From Fidelibacterota bacterium TCS55 (lineage in GTDB: Bacteria; Fidelibacterota; Marinisomatia; Marinisomatales; TCS55): a stretch of 64,000 nucleotides of DNA. Made by a program: the position numbers and the translations under genes. The notes under the pieces were generated by a model that was not told the origin of the DNA, made no database searches, and saw only the letters and a list, made by a program, of their open reading frames with translations. Of this stretch, positions 35,824 through 44,383 are shown one piece after another. Numbering within the stretch: position 1 is the stretch's first letter; each line of letters opens with the position of its first letter. The stretch is from NCBI GenBank assembly GCA_001577025.1, contig LSCF01000002.1, forward strand, positions 19,229 through 83,228, read 5' to 3'.

Positions 35824-37025
35824 TTCACTCTCAAAAATCTTCGTTTGCCGACTTTAATCACCATTTCATTTCCTTTAGAAATAACTAAATCTATATCCGT
35901 AACCTTTTCATTATCGATTCGAACTGCGCCTTGTTTCATCATTCTTCGTGCTTCACCTTTACTTTTAGTCATTCCGCTATCTGCAATAATATCAATTATT
36001 GAACAATTTTTACTTAGAATAATTTCATCCATATCTTCGGGTGCATCTTTATTCACAATCACCTGATCAAAATGCTGTTCCGCTTGATGCGCAGCATCTT
36101 TGCCATGGTACAGTTCAACCAGTGCTCGGCCTAATGCCCGCTTCACATCTCTCGGATTTACGGTTGTATCACTCAATTGCGCTTTCACTTCTGACATGGT
36201 TGCTTCATCTGCATCGGCAGCCAATAAAAAATACTTTTCAATCATATCATCAGAAATGGACATGGATTTACCATACATATCTTCAGGAGAATCCGTAAGC
36301 CCAATATCATTACCATATGATTTTGACATCTTCTCATGGCCATCTGTCCCTTCAAGTAATGGGCAAGTGACAATAGCTTGAGGGGATTGATCGTATTCCC
36401 GCTGAAGGTCGCGGCCCACAAGTAAATTAAACTTTTGATCTGTACCACCCAATTCTACATCGGCTTGTAATTCTACAGAATCCATCCCTTGGGCTAGAGG
36501 ATACATAAATTCATGAATGGAAATAGGTGTTTCAGATTTATATCGTTTTGTAAAGTCATCTCTCTCAAGCATACGGGCCACTGTGTAATGGCTAGATAGG
36601 CGTATTACATCACTAAAATTCATAACATTAAGCCAATCAGAGTTATAAACGATTTTTAATGTATCGATATTGAGAATATGTCCCGCTTGATCAATATAAG
36701 ATTGTGCATTCGCCTTTGCTTCCTCTAATGTTAATTGGGGGCGCGTTTTATTTCGCCCAGAAGGATCGCCAATCATTGCGGTGAAATCACCGATCACGAG
36801 TATTGCCTCATGCCCCAAATCCTGAAAATGGCGTAATTTACGAAGAACAACCCCATGACCTACGTGGAGATCAGGACGACTTGGATCACATCCCAACTTT
36901 ACCACCAATGGCTTTCCAGTGGATTTTGATTTCTCCAGTTTGGATTTTAAATCATTTTCAGGAATAATTTCTTCAGCACCGCGGCTGATTAACTCCCATT
37001 GTGCATCTACCGATTTAAATGTCAT
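35820..37025 (-). CDS. tyrS: Tyrosyl-tRNA synthetase
   Basis: A 401-aa class I synthetase that charges tRNA-Tyr. HVGH (54-57, the HIGH motif) sits within GCDPSRPDLHVGHG, and KMSKS (232-236) within EKMSKSYGND. GGTDQKFN (193-200) is in the tyrosine pocket. The C-terminal 70 residues carry an S4 RNA-binding domain (SKGEARRMMKQGAVRID). The sequence is of the TyrRS type with HVGH and a compact S4 domain (TyrS type 2). It overlaps smpB by four bases. Confidence 0.95.
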   Translation of the reverse strand: MTFKSVDAQWELISRGAEEIIPENDLKSKLEKSKSTGKPLVVKLGCDPSRPDLHVGHGVVLRKLRHFQDLGHEAILVIGDFTAMIGDPSGRNKTRPQLTLEEAKANAQSYIDQAGHILNIDTLKIVYNSDWLNVMNFSDVIRLSSHYTVARMLERDDFTKRYKSETPISIHEFMYPLAQGMDSVELQADVELGGTDQKFNLLVGRDLQREYDQSPQAIVTCPLLEGTDGHEKMSKSYGNDIGLTDSPEDMYGKSMSISDDMIEKYFLLAADADEATMSEVKAQLSDTTVNPRDVKRALGRALVELYHGKDAAHQAEQHFDQVIVNKDAPEDMDEIILSKNCSIIDIIADSGMTKSKGEARRMMKQGAVRIDNEKVTDIDLVISKGNEMVIKVGKRRFLRVK

Positions 37026-37480
37026 CTTCTTCTATTCCGTAATTCTCTTTGTGCATCACGCTTAATATCTCGTTCTTTGATGGCATCTTTCTTATCAAAA
37101 GTCTTTTTTCCTTTGGCCAATCCAATTTCTAATTTGGCTCTACCCTTGTTATTAAAATATATTTTTAGGGGTATAGCCGTCAATCCCTTTTGATCTAGGG
37201 ATGCCTGTATTTTTGAAATTTCCCTCTTATGGAGCAATAACCTCCGATTTCGTACCGGATCATGCCCTTCAGTTCCCGTATGGGAATATGGGTTAATATG
37301 CACGCCAACCACCCATGCTTGTCCTTTTCGGATCACTACATAGGCTTCCTTTACATTGGCATTACCTTCTCTGAGACTTTTTACCTCACTACCCAATAAT
37401 TCAATACCTGCTTCATAGGTATCCAGAATGTGATATTCGTGGAAGGCTTTGCGATTGGTGGCGACAACCTGATTATCCAT
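37022..37480 (-). CDS. smpB: SsrA-binding protein
   Basis: A 152-aa tmRNA partner for rescue of stalled ribosomes. The frame can start at a TTG at 37486, but the ATG at 37480 (MDNQVVATNRKAFHEYHI) is the typical SmpB start. Key segments are FHEYHILDTYEAGIELLGSEVKS-type (residues 12-34), NPYSHTG and the basic C-terminal tail KKTFDKKDAIKERD, which enters the ribosomal decoding path. Length matches the family. The tmRNA gene was not found in this window. Confidence 0.96.
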   Translation of the reverse strand: MDNQVVATNRKAFHEYHILDTYEAGIELLGSEVKSLREGNANVKEAYVVIRKGQAWVVGVHINPYSHTGTEGHDPVRNRRLLLHKREISKIQASLDQKGLTAIPLKIYFNNKGRAKLEIGLAKGKKTFDKKDAIKERDIKRDAQRELRNRRR

Positions 37481-37538
37481 AGTCAAAATTCTGACAGCAA
37501 AAATACGGAATTCGCCTTTCCGCTTCCAAGTTTATTCC

Positions 37539-37566
37539 TTGCCGATCGAACATACAAAAATGTAAT
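37539..37566 (+). promoter_or_regulatory. Possible sigma70-type promoter of tRNA-Leu
   Basis: TTGCCG at 37539-37544 and TGTAAT at 37561-37566 are separated by 16 bp and lie 16 bp before the tRNA 5' end. It fits a constitutive promoter, but neither box is a perfect match and promoter consensus in this phylum is not established. Confidence 0.35.
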
Positions 37567-37582
37567 TTTCTGTCGCTTTTTT

Positions 37583-37666
37583 GCCCGGGTGGCGGAATTG
37601 GTAGACGCGCACGGTTCAGGTCCGTGTGTCCTAAAAGACGTGCTGGTTCGACTCCAGTCTCGGGCA
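37583..37666 (+). tRNA. tRNA-Leu (CAG)
   Basis: An 84-nt class II tRNA. The acceptor stem GCCCGGG pairs with CTCGGGC (37659-37665) with one G-U. The anticodon stem-loop is CACGG-TTCAGGT-CCGTG, giving anticodon CAG for leucine CUG codons. A long variable arm follows, as expected for leucine, then a T arm around GGTTCGACTCC. Discriminator base is A, and CCA is not encoded. Confidence 0.95.
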
Positions 37667-37672
37667 CAAACA

Positions 37673-37912
37673 ATGTATTTTACTTATGTACTTCGATCAG
37701 CCGACGGAAAACATCGATATGTTGGCCATTGCAAGAATCTTCGATCTCAACTCAATCAGCACAATGCGAGGAATGTAAAAGCGACACGAGAACATCGCCC
37801 TTGGGAAATGGTTTATTCGGAAAAATTCAATTCAGAAAAAGAGGCTGTCTTTCGAGAACGGTTCTTTAAGTCAACAGCAGGGCAAAAATGGCTGGGTGAA
37901 CGGAAAATTTAA
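37673..37912 (+). CDS. GIY-YIG nuclease superfamily protein (small, tRNA-adjacent)
   Basis: A 79-aa single-domain GIY-YIG protein. The open frame extends upstream through the tRNA to 37430, but the ATG at 37673, six bases after the tRNA, precedes the conserved domain and is chosen. Family features are YFTYVLRS (GIY-equivalent), HRYVGHCKNL (YIG-equivalent, with Gly), LNQHNARNVKAT, and RPWEMVY...SEKEAVFRERFFKS. The Arg and Glu positions of the active site appear present. Members of this uncharacterised family (UPF0213-like) often lie right after tRNA genes in FCB genomes. No Shine-Dalgarno is available because the tRNA ends there, so expression may rely on processing of the tRNA transcript. Confidence 0.82.
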   Translation: MYFTYVLRSADGKHRYVGHCKNLRSQLNQHNARNVKATREHRPWEMVYSEKFNSEKEAVFRERFFKSTAGQKWLGERKI

Positions 37913-37948
37913 TATTTTTCATCTATTTCGTAGTCTAGACAACCAAAA

Positions 37949-38911
37949 TCAAAATAAATCGTATTTTCCTTTGTTTGCCCGTTTTACAATATATTGAATT
38001 TTCCTATTTACAGATTTGATTTCACTTTTGGTCAAACCGATCTGAATAATATTTCCTTCTTGGCGAACCCCTCTATTCGGTTTTAGGTTTTTGGTGGGCT
38101 CTACCACTTCAACACCATTGTCTGTAACATACAACTGAGCCACAACACCCAATTGCCTATTCAAATCATCCAGCGTGATGGTTTTTAATTTATCGATGGT
38201 CTTTTTCGGTAACTTTTTGACATGGAGATTTCGCCAAATCGTACCTTTATCACTTTCTGGACTACTAAATGTCACCCCATTATCTACTGAGAATACTCGG
38301 GGATTATCCCCATTGATTGAGGTGAGTAAATTTCCTTCGTTACTATCCTTGTGACTAATGATGAAAGTCATGATATTGGTATTGGCAAAATGTTTTGCAT
38401 ATACTGCATTCGTATTGAATTTTTCTTTATCATAGATTTCACCCCCAATAGATACTTCATTTAACCAGTATTGCATCATCACCAATACAACATTTGATTT
38501 TTTGAAAGTGGGAACAGCTTCTTTTTCTATGGATAAATATTCTGATAATAGAAATCCTCTTGCTACTGTAGGCGGCACCACAAAATCACTCTCATCCAGA
38601 AATAGTTTTTGTAATTCATAGGCTGCAATTTCAAAACGAGGTGCATTATTAAACACGTGGCCTTCATTTAATGCACGACGCCATTTGATTTGCAAATCCT
38701 TTCCATCGTCATACTTAAGAATGACTCGTTTCCCAATATCTCCTTTAAATCGTAAATCGCGGAATTTAAAAATTTCAAAATCCTCATGGATGAGCTTACG
38801 CTCGATTTCGTCTACAGGATAGGTTATATTGACATCTTGTGCCCAAGGAATGCTTAAAACAAAAACTAAGCATGCTGGTAAATAAAGTCTGCGTTTACAT
38901 GAATAAGACAT
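37949..38911 (-). CDS. Secreted atypical kinase-fold protein (FAM20/PI3K-like motifs)
   Basis: A 320-aa protein. An AGGAGG six bases ahead of the ATG at 38911 decides this start over the frame's first codon at 38947. A signal peptide runs to about Q25. Kinase-like features, by eye: Lys76 in LQIKWRRA, then FEIAAYELQKLF with Glu94, then VVPPTVARGF (112-120) as seen after the alpha-C helix of FAM20/SCO1664-like kinases. A catalytic-loop-like HKDSNEGN follows (187-194; Asp189 and Asn194 in the D-x4-N spacing), and SVDNG (208-212) sits in the DFG position. If functional, it would phosphorylate a substrate outside the cytoplasm. Family placement is inference from motifs; it could also be a pseudokinase. 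Confidence 0.6.
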   Translation of the reverse strand: MSYSCKRRLYLPACLVFVLSIPWAQDVNITYPVDEIERKLIHEDFEIFKFRDLRFKGDIGKRVILKYDDGKDLQIKWRRALNEGHVFNNAPRFEIAAYELQKLFLDESDFVVPPTVARGFLLSEYLSIEKEAVPTFKKSNVVLVMMQYWLNEVSIGGEIYDKEKFNTNAVYAKHFANTNIMTFIISHKDSNEGNLLTSINGDNPRVFSVDNGVTFSSPESDKGTIWRNLHVKKLPKKTIDKLKTITLDDLNRQLGVVAQLYVTDNGVEVVEPTKNLKPNRGVRQEGNIIQIGLTKSEIKSVNRKIQYIVKRANKGKYDLF

Positions 38912-39025
38912 TTCATTCCTCCTTTTGATGTCTGGACAATTCCACAAATCAATTTAATCATATAGAATAGTGTCTAAAAAGGTTAATATTCTTCCTCCTG
39001 TACCTATACAGCTATAACTTTCATA

Positions 39026-40126
39026 ATGCACATTTTACTTCTTGAACCCTATTTCACAGGGTCCCATCTGGCTTGGGCTGAAGGGTTGCAAAGCTATTCA
39101 AAAAATGAAATTGATATATTGTCCCTAAAGGGTCAATTTTGGAAATGGCGATTGCACGGCGGTGCTGTTTCCTTAGCAAATCAATTTAATGGCTTAGAAC
39201 GATCACCCGATTTAATCTTCGCAACGAGCATGCTGGACTTAACAACATTCCTTGCTTTAACACGAAAGAAATCAAAGGACATTCCCATCGCCATCTATTT
39301 TCATGAAAATCAGCTTTCCTATCCGTGGTCACCTACTGATCGTGACGTCATTGAAAATAGGAATAAACATTATGGATTTATCAATTACGCCTCGGCCTTG
39401 GCTGCAGATCACGTATTATTTAATTCAAAATACCATAAAAATTCATTTATAAAAGAATCGAAAAATTTGCTAAAACATTTCCCCGATTATAATGAATTGG
39501 ACTCAATCTCCGCTATTGAGAATAAGAGCACTGTTCTTCACCTTGGACTTGATCTGAATCGATTTGATCCGTTTAAAACGAACCATGATGGGCCACCACT
39601 TATCCTTTGGAACCACCGGTGGGAATATGACAAAAATCCAGAGGACTTTTTTCACACATTATTCCGGCTTCAAGATAAAGGAATTGAATTCCAATTGGCG
39701 GTACTTGGGGAGAATTTTAAATCGACACCATCCATTTTTGATGAGGCCAAGGAAAAGCTATCTGAAAAGATTGTCCACTTTGGCTTTTGTAAATCGTTTG
39801 AAACCTATGCCCAATGGCTGTGGAATGCGGATATATTACCCGTCACCAATATCCAAGATTTCTTCGGTATCAGCATTATTGAAGCGATTTATACTGACAC
39901 ATATCCCCTTTTGCCTAATCGGCTTACTTATCCTGAACTACTGCCGGAAAAATACCATAAAAATCACATTTATATAGATGAATCAGATCTTTATGAAAAA
40001 CTCAAATCAGCCATCATGGATATTTCACATGTAAGAACATGTAAATTTTCGGCAATTGCTGAACCATTTGACTGGAGTAATATGGCACCAGTATATGACG
40101 AGTTATTTTCGACTTTTATAGATTAA
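39026..40126 (+). CDS. DUF3524/QTMAN-type glycosyltransferase
   Basis: A 366-aa GT-B glycosyltransferase. The N-terminus (LLEPYFTGSHLAWAEGL) and the segments FATSMLDLTTFLAL, IYFHENQLSYPW, LAADHVLFNSKYH, WNHRWEYDKNPEDFF, QDFFGISIIEAIY and YPELLPEKY align along the whole length with the DUF3524 family. Its animal member GTDC1 has been identified as QTMAN, which mannosylates queuosine in tRNA-Asp. The human inserts are absent. Bacterial members have largely unknown substrates, so queuosine-tRNA glycosylation here is only a hypothesis. No signal peptide. It converges with the aminotransferase gene with a four-base overlap (40123-40126). Confidence 0.85.
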   Translation: MHILLLEPYFTGSHLAWAEGLQSYSKNEIDILSLKGQFWKWRLHGGAVSLANQFNGLERSPDLIFATSMLDLTTFLALTRKKSKDIPIAIYFHENQLSYPWSPTDRDVIENRNKHYGFINYASALAADHVLFNSKYHKNSFIKESKNLLKHFPDYNELDSISAIENKSTVLHLGLDLNRFDPFKTNHDGPPLILWNHRWEYDKNPEDFFHTLFRLQDKGIEFQLAVLGENFKSTPSIFDEAKEKLSEKIVHFGFCKSFETYAQWLWNADILPVTNIQDFFGISIIEAIYTDTYPLLPNRLTYPELLPEKYHKNHIYIDESDLYEKLKSAIMDISHVRTCKFSAIAEPFDWSNMAPVYDELFSTFID

Positions 40127-41349
40127 TCCTGAAATGATTCAGGTGATGTTCTGAGTGCAGACGTCACTTTCTCAAATGCATCAATAATATCTTGCGCATC
40201 CTGTGCATCGCCTAGTAAATGATTTTGTTTTAACCAGACAGCTTCTTCGTCGGCAATTCGCTCTGTGACGGGCATACTCAATGAACTATAATCATACCCT
40301 TTGAGCCATGGATATTCATCCACATCCGTAACAAATAATTTCTCCCGATACAATGGCGTATAGCCCATATATGTATAAATACCCTCCGCTTGCATAGCTT
40401 TGAAGAATTTCTCCCTCGGTATGCCATGAAATGCGTCCGCATTGTACCGCGTTAGATAAATATGATTAGCCTGTCGTGTGGTTCCCTCATAAGTCCCATT
40501 TAACGTGATGCCGTCGATTTGCCCGATGGCATCATCCAATCTTTGTCGATTTGCATCTCGTAATGCCATATCATTAAAAATGGAATCTATCTGGGGCATA
40601 AGCATACTGGTGGCCATGGCATTCAGTCGAAAATTTCCACCAAGAAATGAATGCTCATAAAATTCGCCTCCTTTTGTCCGACCGCAGTTATGATAAGAAA
40701 AACACTTTTCATAAAATGTTTCGTCGTTGGAGACAATGGCTCCACCTTCGCCGGCGGACATATTTTTTGATGTTTGAAAACTAAAAATACCACCGAGGCC
40801 CAATGCACCCACTTTCGTCCCTTTCCATTCTGAACCATGGGCTTGGGCTGCATCTTCAAGAATGGGGATATCATGTTTTTGCCCAATCGCTAAAATGGCA
40901 TCCATGTCTGCAGGATTCCCTGCAATGTGGACAGGCATAATGGCCTTTGTTTTTTCGGTTATGGCATCCTCAATCAAATTGGGATCAAGGTTAAATGTAT
41001 TTTCGTCTATATCCACAAAAACAGGTACCGCATTGGCCATGAGAACAGCGGAAGCAGTGGCGATAAAAGTATAGGGTGGTATAATCACTTCATCTCCAGC
41101 CTTCACACCGGCTGCTTTGAGCATGACCCAAAGGGCTGTGGTGCCGGAACTGGTGCTGATACAATGTTTCGCATCTTGGAATCTAGCAAATTGTTCTTCA
41201 AACCGACTGATAGCCGCGCTGCCTACACCCCACCCATCATTCTCTAATGTTGAAATGATAGCATCTTTTAAGTCGGATGTGGGTCTTGGCCATTCTGGGA
41301 ATGGCTTGGTTCGAATCGGGTCACCGCCGTGAATTGCAAGTTTAGACAT
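40123..41349 (-). CDS. DegT/DnrJ/EryC1/StrS-family sugar aminotransferase
   Basis: A 408-aa PLP enzyme of the sugar 3- or 4-aminotransferase group that makes amino sugars for polysaccharides or glycoproteins. Characteristic segments are SSGTTALWVMLKAAG (67-81), PPYTFIATA (91-99), EDAAQAHGSEWKG (165-177, Asp166), and the PLP lysine Lys195 in FQTSKNMSAGEGG. Length is typical (370-410 aa). Its single-gene setting does not reveal the sugar substrate. It is encoded opposite to, and overlaps the end of, the DUF3524 gene. Confidence 0.9.
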   Translation of the reverse strand: MSKLAIHGGDPIRTKPFPEWPRPTSDLKDAIISTLENDGWGVGSAAISRFEEQFARFQDAKHCISTSSGTTALWVMLKAAGVKAGDEVIIPPYTFIATASAVLMANAVPVFVDIDENTFNLDPNLIEDAITEKTKAIMPVHIAGNPADMDAILAIGQKHDIPILEDAAQAHGSEWKGTKVGALGLGGIFSFQTSKNMSAGEGGAIVSNDETFYEKCFSYHNCGRTKGGEFYEHSFLGGNFRLNAMATSMLMPQIDSIFNDMALRDANRQRLDDAIGQIDGITLNGTYEGTTRQANHIYLTRYNADAFHGIPREKFFKAMQAEGIYTYMGYTPLYREKLFVTDVDEYPWLKGYDYSSLSMPVTERIADEEAVWLKQNHLLGDAQDAQDIIDAFEKVTSALRTSPESFQD

Positions 41350-41583
41350 GGTGTGTTATATAATTCCTTAATTATTTGAACGGAATATTACTGAATTATA
41401 CAAATGCTGGCCAATTAACTATTCATTTCCGCCTGATTTTCAGAACCCCATGCCATATGTTCACACCCCACTGACATATAGACAGTATAAAATGAAATAT
41501 AGGCAATATTCTATTTATGGCACAGACATTGTCATTATTGGGGTGAAATATTTTGAAAACTAAACAAAACAAAGGAGTCACAA
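41350..41583 (+). promoter_or_regulatory. Divergent upstream region of hsp20 and the aminotransferase
   Basis: This 234-bp AT-rich gap lies between two divergent genes and should hold both promoters. A strong ribosome site AAAGGAG (41571-41577) precedes the Hsp20 ATG by six bases. A CCCCAT at about 41447 resembles a heat-shock -10 box, but no matching -35 was found. No CIRCE inverted repeat was seen. Confidence 0.45.
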
Positions 41584-42018
41584 ATGACTTTAGTAAAATG
41601 GAACCCAACTCGTTCATTAATTACCGATTTTGACCGGATGCTGGACGGCATCTTTAACGATGGATGGAATTTGAATCCGACGATTCGAACCAATGCCATC
41701 CCTGTTGACATTTCGGAAAATGACAATGCATTCATATTAAATGCGGACTTTCCGGGATTTGACAAAACAGATGTAAATCTCACTATTGAAGAAGGTGTAT
41801 TAACATTGAGTGCCAATCGGGAATTGGATAACAAATCTAATGATGGTGCTTACCGCATTCGGGAAAGACGTGCCGGATCATTTAGTCGCAGTTTCACACT
41901 TCCAGAAAATGTGTTGGCGGATGATATCAATGCCAAATTCAAAAATGGCACATTATCTGTTACCATTCCCAAAGCAGAAGAAGTTAAACCGGACGTTCGT
42001 CAGATCAAGATCGGTTAA
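41584..42018 (+). CDS. Small heat-shock protein (Hsp20/alpha-crystallin)
   Basis: A 144-aa ATP-independent chaperone. The N-terminal LITDFDRMLDGIF is followed by the alpha-crystallin domain: IPVDISENDNAFILNADFPGF, GVLTLSANRE, and FKNGTLSVTIPK, the conserved G-x-L motif. The C-terminus ends with the IXI-type tail IKI that links oligomers. Length is usual. A strong rho-independent terminator follows immediately. Regulation by heat is likely from family knowledge, but no heat-shock promoter was confidently found. Confidence 0.93.
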   Translation: MTLVKWNPTRSLITDFDRMLDGIFNDGWNLNPTIRTNAIPVDISENDNAFILNADFPGFDKTDVNLTIEEGVLTLSANRELDNKSNDGAYRIRERRAGSFSRSFTLPENVLADDINAKFKNGTLSVTIPKAEEVKPDVRQIKIG

Positions 42019-42030
42019 AATGAAAACCAA

Positions 42031-42059
42031 AAGGGGCGCGAAATAGCGCCCCTTTTTTT
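42031..42059. terminator. Rho-independent terminator between hsp20 and the FMN reductase gene
   Basis: A perfect 7-bp GC stem (GGGGCGC / GCGCCCC) with a 6-nt loop is followed by seven T on the plus strand. A-rich flanks give T-rich ends on the minus strand too, so it can serve both convergent genes. Confidence 0.9.
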
Positions 42060-42552
42060 AAACAATATCAATTAATCTTTTTAGAATTCTAATTGCTGAT
42101 TCTTCATTCAGCGGAGTCTGTTTTGTCACAGAAATTGATCGTGCCAATACATTCGTTCCCATATACTCTAACTGAGATCGAAATGCAGCAATGAATCGAT
42201 GTCCTGATCCCCAACTTTGGGTGGCAATGAGAGCAAACTTACCAATAAATGCATCACGCCAATTTTTGGATTTTACCGTTACCCAGGTAATGGCATTGGA
42301 TAAAATAGGCGGTACACCTCCATTGTATTCAGGTGAACAAAATATAAACCCATCCGCTTCATTTAAGGCTTCAACCAGACCATTAATAGATTCACCATCC
42401 AAGGATGCATCGCCACTGTATAATGGTAATGGATGATCTTCCAGACAAATTAAATTTGCTTCCTGCCCCTCGCCTTTGAGTAATGATTGTAGATTTTTGG
42501 CTAACGTCAGGTTATTGTCTTTTGTGGCAGAAATGATTAATAGTTTACCCAT
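42058..42552 (-). CDS. NADPH-dependent FMN reductase-like flavoprotein
   Basis: A 164-aa flavodoxin-like protein. Features are LLIISATKDNNLTL at the N-terminus (phosphate-binding loop, altered from the usual GS-x-R) and FIFCSPEYNGGVPPILSNAITWV (90-112), the family hallmark for NADPH-dependent FMN reductases. A SWGSGHRF segment follows. It probably reduces flavins or quinones with NAD(P)H. It starts at the stop of the FabG-like gene with a one-base overlap (position 42552), so the two redox enzymes are co-translated. Confidence 0.86.
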   Translation of the reverse strand: MGKLLIISATKDNNLTLAKNLQSLLKGEGQEANLICLEDHPLPLYSGDASLDGESINGLVEALNEADGFIFCSPEYNGGVPPILSNAITWVTVKSKNWRDAFIGKFALIATQSWGSGHRFIAAFRSQLEYMGTNVLARSISVTKQTPLNEESAIRILKRLIDIV

Positions 42553-43280
42553 TATACGACCACACCTCCATCCACATTGATAACCGTACCACTGATATAA
42601 GATGCCTCATCGCTGGCCAAAAAACAATAAGCGTTGGCTACATCTTCTGGCTTACCCCATCTTTTTACAGGCACCTTGTTCCCCATCATCTTGATAATTT
42701 TTTCCGGCATTTGGGCCGTCATATCTGTTTTGATGAATCCCGGTGCTACCGCATTCACGCGGATGCCATCTTTGCCTAGTTCACGGGACCACACTTTTGT
42801 CATGCCAATGACACCTGATTTTGTGGCCACATAGTTGGTTTGACCAAAATTCCCATAATGCCCCACCACTGAAGACGCATTTAATATAACACCGCTCCCC
42901 TGTTCTTTCATGATCGGTGCCACGGCCTGTGTACACAGATAAACACCTTTTAAATTGACTTCAATCACCCGATCAAATTGTGCTTCTTCCATTTTCACCA
43001 ATGTGCTATCCATGAGGATACCTGCATTATTCACTAATACGTCCACGCGGCCATAAGCATCCATGGTGGACTGAATCAAGGAATCCACACTCTTTTTATC
43101 AGCCACATCCGTTTTGACAAATAATCCGCCCACTTCATCCGCAGTGGACTTTCCGGATGTTTCTTCGAATTCTGCTACCACAACTTTGGCACCCTCTTTC
43201 GCAAATTGTTTTGCAGTAGTTTTTCCAATGCCTCGACCGCTACCCGTAATAACGCAAACTTTACCATCTAATAAGTTCAT
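42552..43280 (-). CDS. fabG: Short-chain dehydrogenase, 3-oxoacyl-ACP reductase type
   Basis: A 242-aa SDR enzyme. The frame is open to 43394, but GGAG eight bases ahead of the ATG at 43280 (MNLLDGKVCVITG) fixes the start. Motifs are TGSGRGIG (cofactor site), NNAGI, NASSV (Ser) with NYVATKSG (Tyr-x3-Lys), PGFIKTDM and the C-terminal SGTVINVDGGV. It matches FabG-type reductases that use NADPH on 3-oxoacyl substrates; other alcohol substrates are possible because it is not in a fatty-acid operon. It is divergent from the cysteine-pathway gene. Confidence 0.85.
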   Translation of the reverse strand: MNLLDGKVCVITGSGRGIGKTTAKQFAKEGAKVVVAEFEETSGKSTADEVGGLFVKTDVADKKSVDSLIQSTMDAYGRVDVLVNNAGILMDSTLVKMEEAQFDRVIEVNLKGVYLCTQAVAPIMKEQGSGVILNASSVVGHYGNFGQTNYVATKSGVIGMTKVWSRELGKDGIRVNAVAPGFIKTDMTAQMPEKIIKMMGNKVPVKRWGKPEDVANAYCFLASDEASYISGTVINVDGGVVV

Positions 43281-43359
43281 TAGCATAACTCCATCATAAA
43301 TTAAGTAATTTCGATACATTAAAATTACTTGTTGAAATTGAATTAAAGAAAGCAATCCA

Positions 43360-44313
43360 ATGATTTTAGAAAATATTTTAGGTGCTATTGGCAATACACC
43401 AGTCGTTAAGCTTCATTCTTTTGCTAACAAATTGAATTGTGAATTATATGCCAAATGTGAATTTTTTAATGCAGGCGGTTCTGTAAAAGACCGGATCGGT
43501 CTGCGGATGGTCGAGAATGCCGAAAAATCAGGAAGAATCAAACCAGGAGATACTCTTATTGAGCCAACATCTGGAAATACTGGTATTGGATTAGCTTTGG
43601 CGGCGGCAGTAAGAGGATATAAAATGATAATTGTAATGCCAGAAAAGATGAGCATGGAAAAGGAAGTAACCCTTCGTGCTTTAGGTGCTGAAATTATTCG
43701 AACGCCGACAGAAGCAGGCCACGATGACCCTGAGGGGTTGTTTGAGGTCTCAAAACGATTGAATAAAGAGATCCCAAACTCTCACATCCTAGATCAATAT
43801 GGCAACCCAGACAATCCAAATGCACATTATGAAGGGACTGCAGAAGAAATATGGGATGAATTTGGATCTGATCTGGATATGGTTGTTGTCGGGGTCGGTA
43901 CGGGAGGTACGATAACAGGTATTGCAAAAAAGCTAAAGGAAATGAATCCAAATATTAAAATTGTAGGTGCAGATCCTTACGGTTCCATTCTTGGAGGTGG
44001 AGATGAAATTTTTCCATATCAGGTTGAAGGTATAGGATACGATTTTTTCCCTGATGTTCTTGACAATTCTCTAGTAGACCAGTATATAAAGGTTGATGAC
44101 CAAAATTCTTTTGTTATAGCGCGAAAATTGATTAAAGATGAGGGGCTTCTTTGTGGTGGATCAAGTGGCACAGTAGTTTGGGCTGCACTCCAAGCGGCTC
44201 AAACTTTATCTGAAGGACAAAAATGCCTATGTATACTCGCAGACGGAATTCGAAACTATTTAAGCAAATTTATTGATGATAAGTGGATGAAAGAAAAAGG
44301 ATTCAGTATTTAG
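43360..44313 (+). CDS. Cystathionine beta-synthase-like PLP enzyme (catalytic core only)
   Basis: A 317-aa fold-type II PLP enzyme. Lys43 in GGSVKDRIG binds [15 protein letters not shown] binds substrate, and [10 protein letters not shown] binds phosphate. The regions [27 protein letters not shown] and the ending [16 protein letters not shown] resemble cystathionine beta-synthases (including the animal enzyme) more than typical CysK. The protein stops where the regulatory CBS (Bateman) pair would begin in longer enzymes and has no heme-binding N-terminus. It may make cystathionine from homocysteine and serine, or cysteine from O-acetylserine. Annotation pipelines may call it cysteine synthase. 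Confidence 0.85.
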   Translation: MILENILGAIGNTPVVKLHSFANKLNCELYAKCEFFNAGGSVKDRIGLRMVENAEKSGRIKPGDTLIEPTSGNTGIGLALAAAVRGYKMIIVMPEKMSMEKEVTLRALGAEIIRTPTEAGHDDPEGLFEVSKRLNKEIPNSHILDQYGNPDNPNAHYEGTAEEIWDEFGSDLDMVVVGVGTGGTITGIAKKLKEMNPNIKIVGADPYGSILGGGDEIFPYQVEGIGYDFFPDVLDNSLVDQYIKVDDQNSFVIARKLIKDEGLLCGGSSGTVVWAALQAAQTLSEGQKCLCILADGIRNYLSKFIDDKWMKEKGFSI

Positions 44314-44383
44314 TTATGATCAAATAAAAGCGAATCTGCACCTCGAAGTTTTAGGCAGCTTATTCTAATATCAAGTTCAAAAA

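Noticed and set aside
37430..37672. Upstream extension of the GIY-YIG frame through the tRNA-Leu gene
   Set aside because: The extension overlaps the tRNA and the divergent smpB end; the conserved domain starts only at 37673.
41430..41470. Heat-shock (sigma32-type) promoter for hsp20
   Set aside because: A CCCCAT box is present, but no matching -35 element at a suitable distance was found.
41423..41834. Minus-strand frames opposite hsp20
   Set aside because: No family pattern; hsp20 on the plus strand is a strong match with a ribosome site and terminator.
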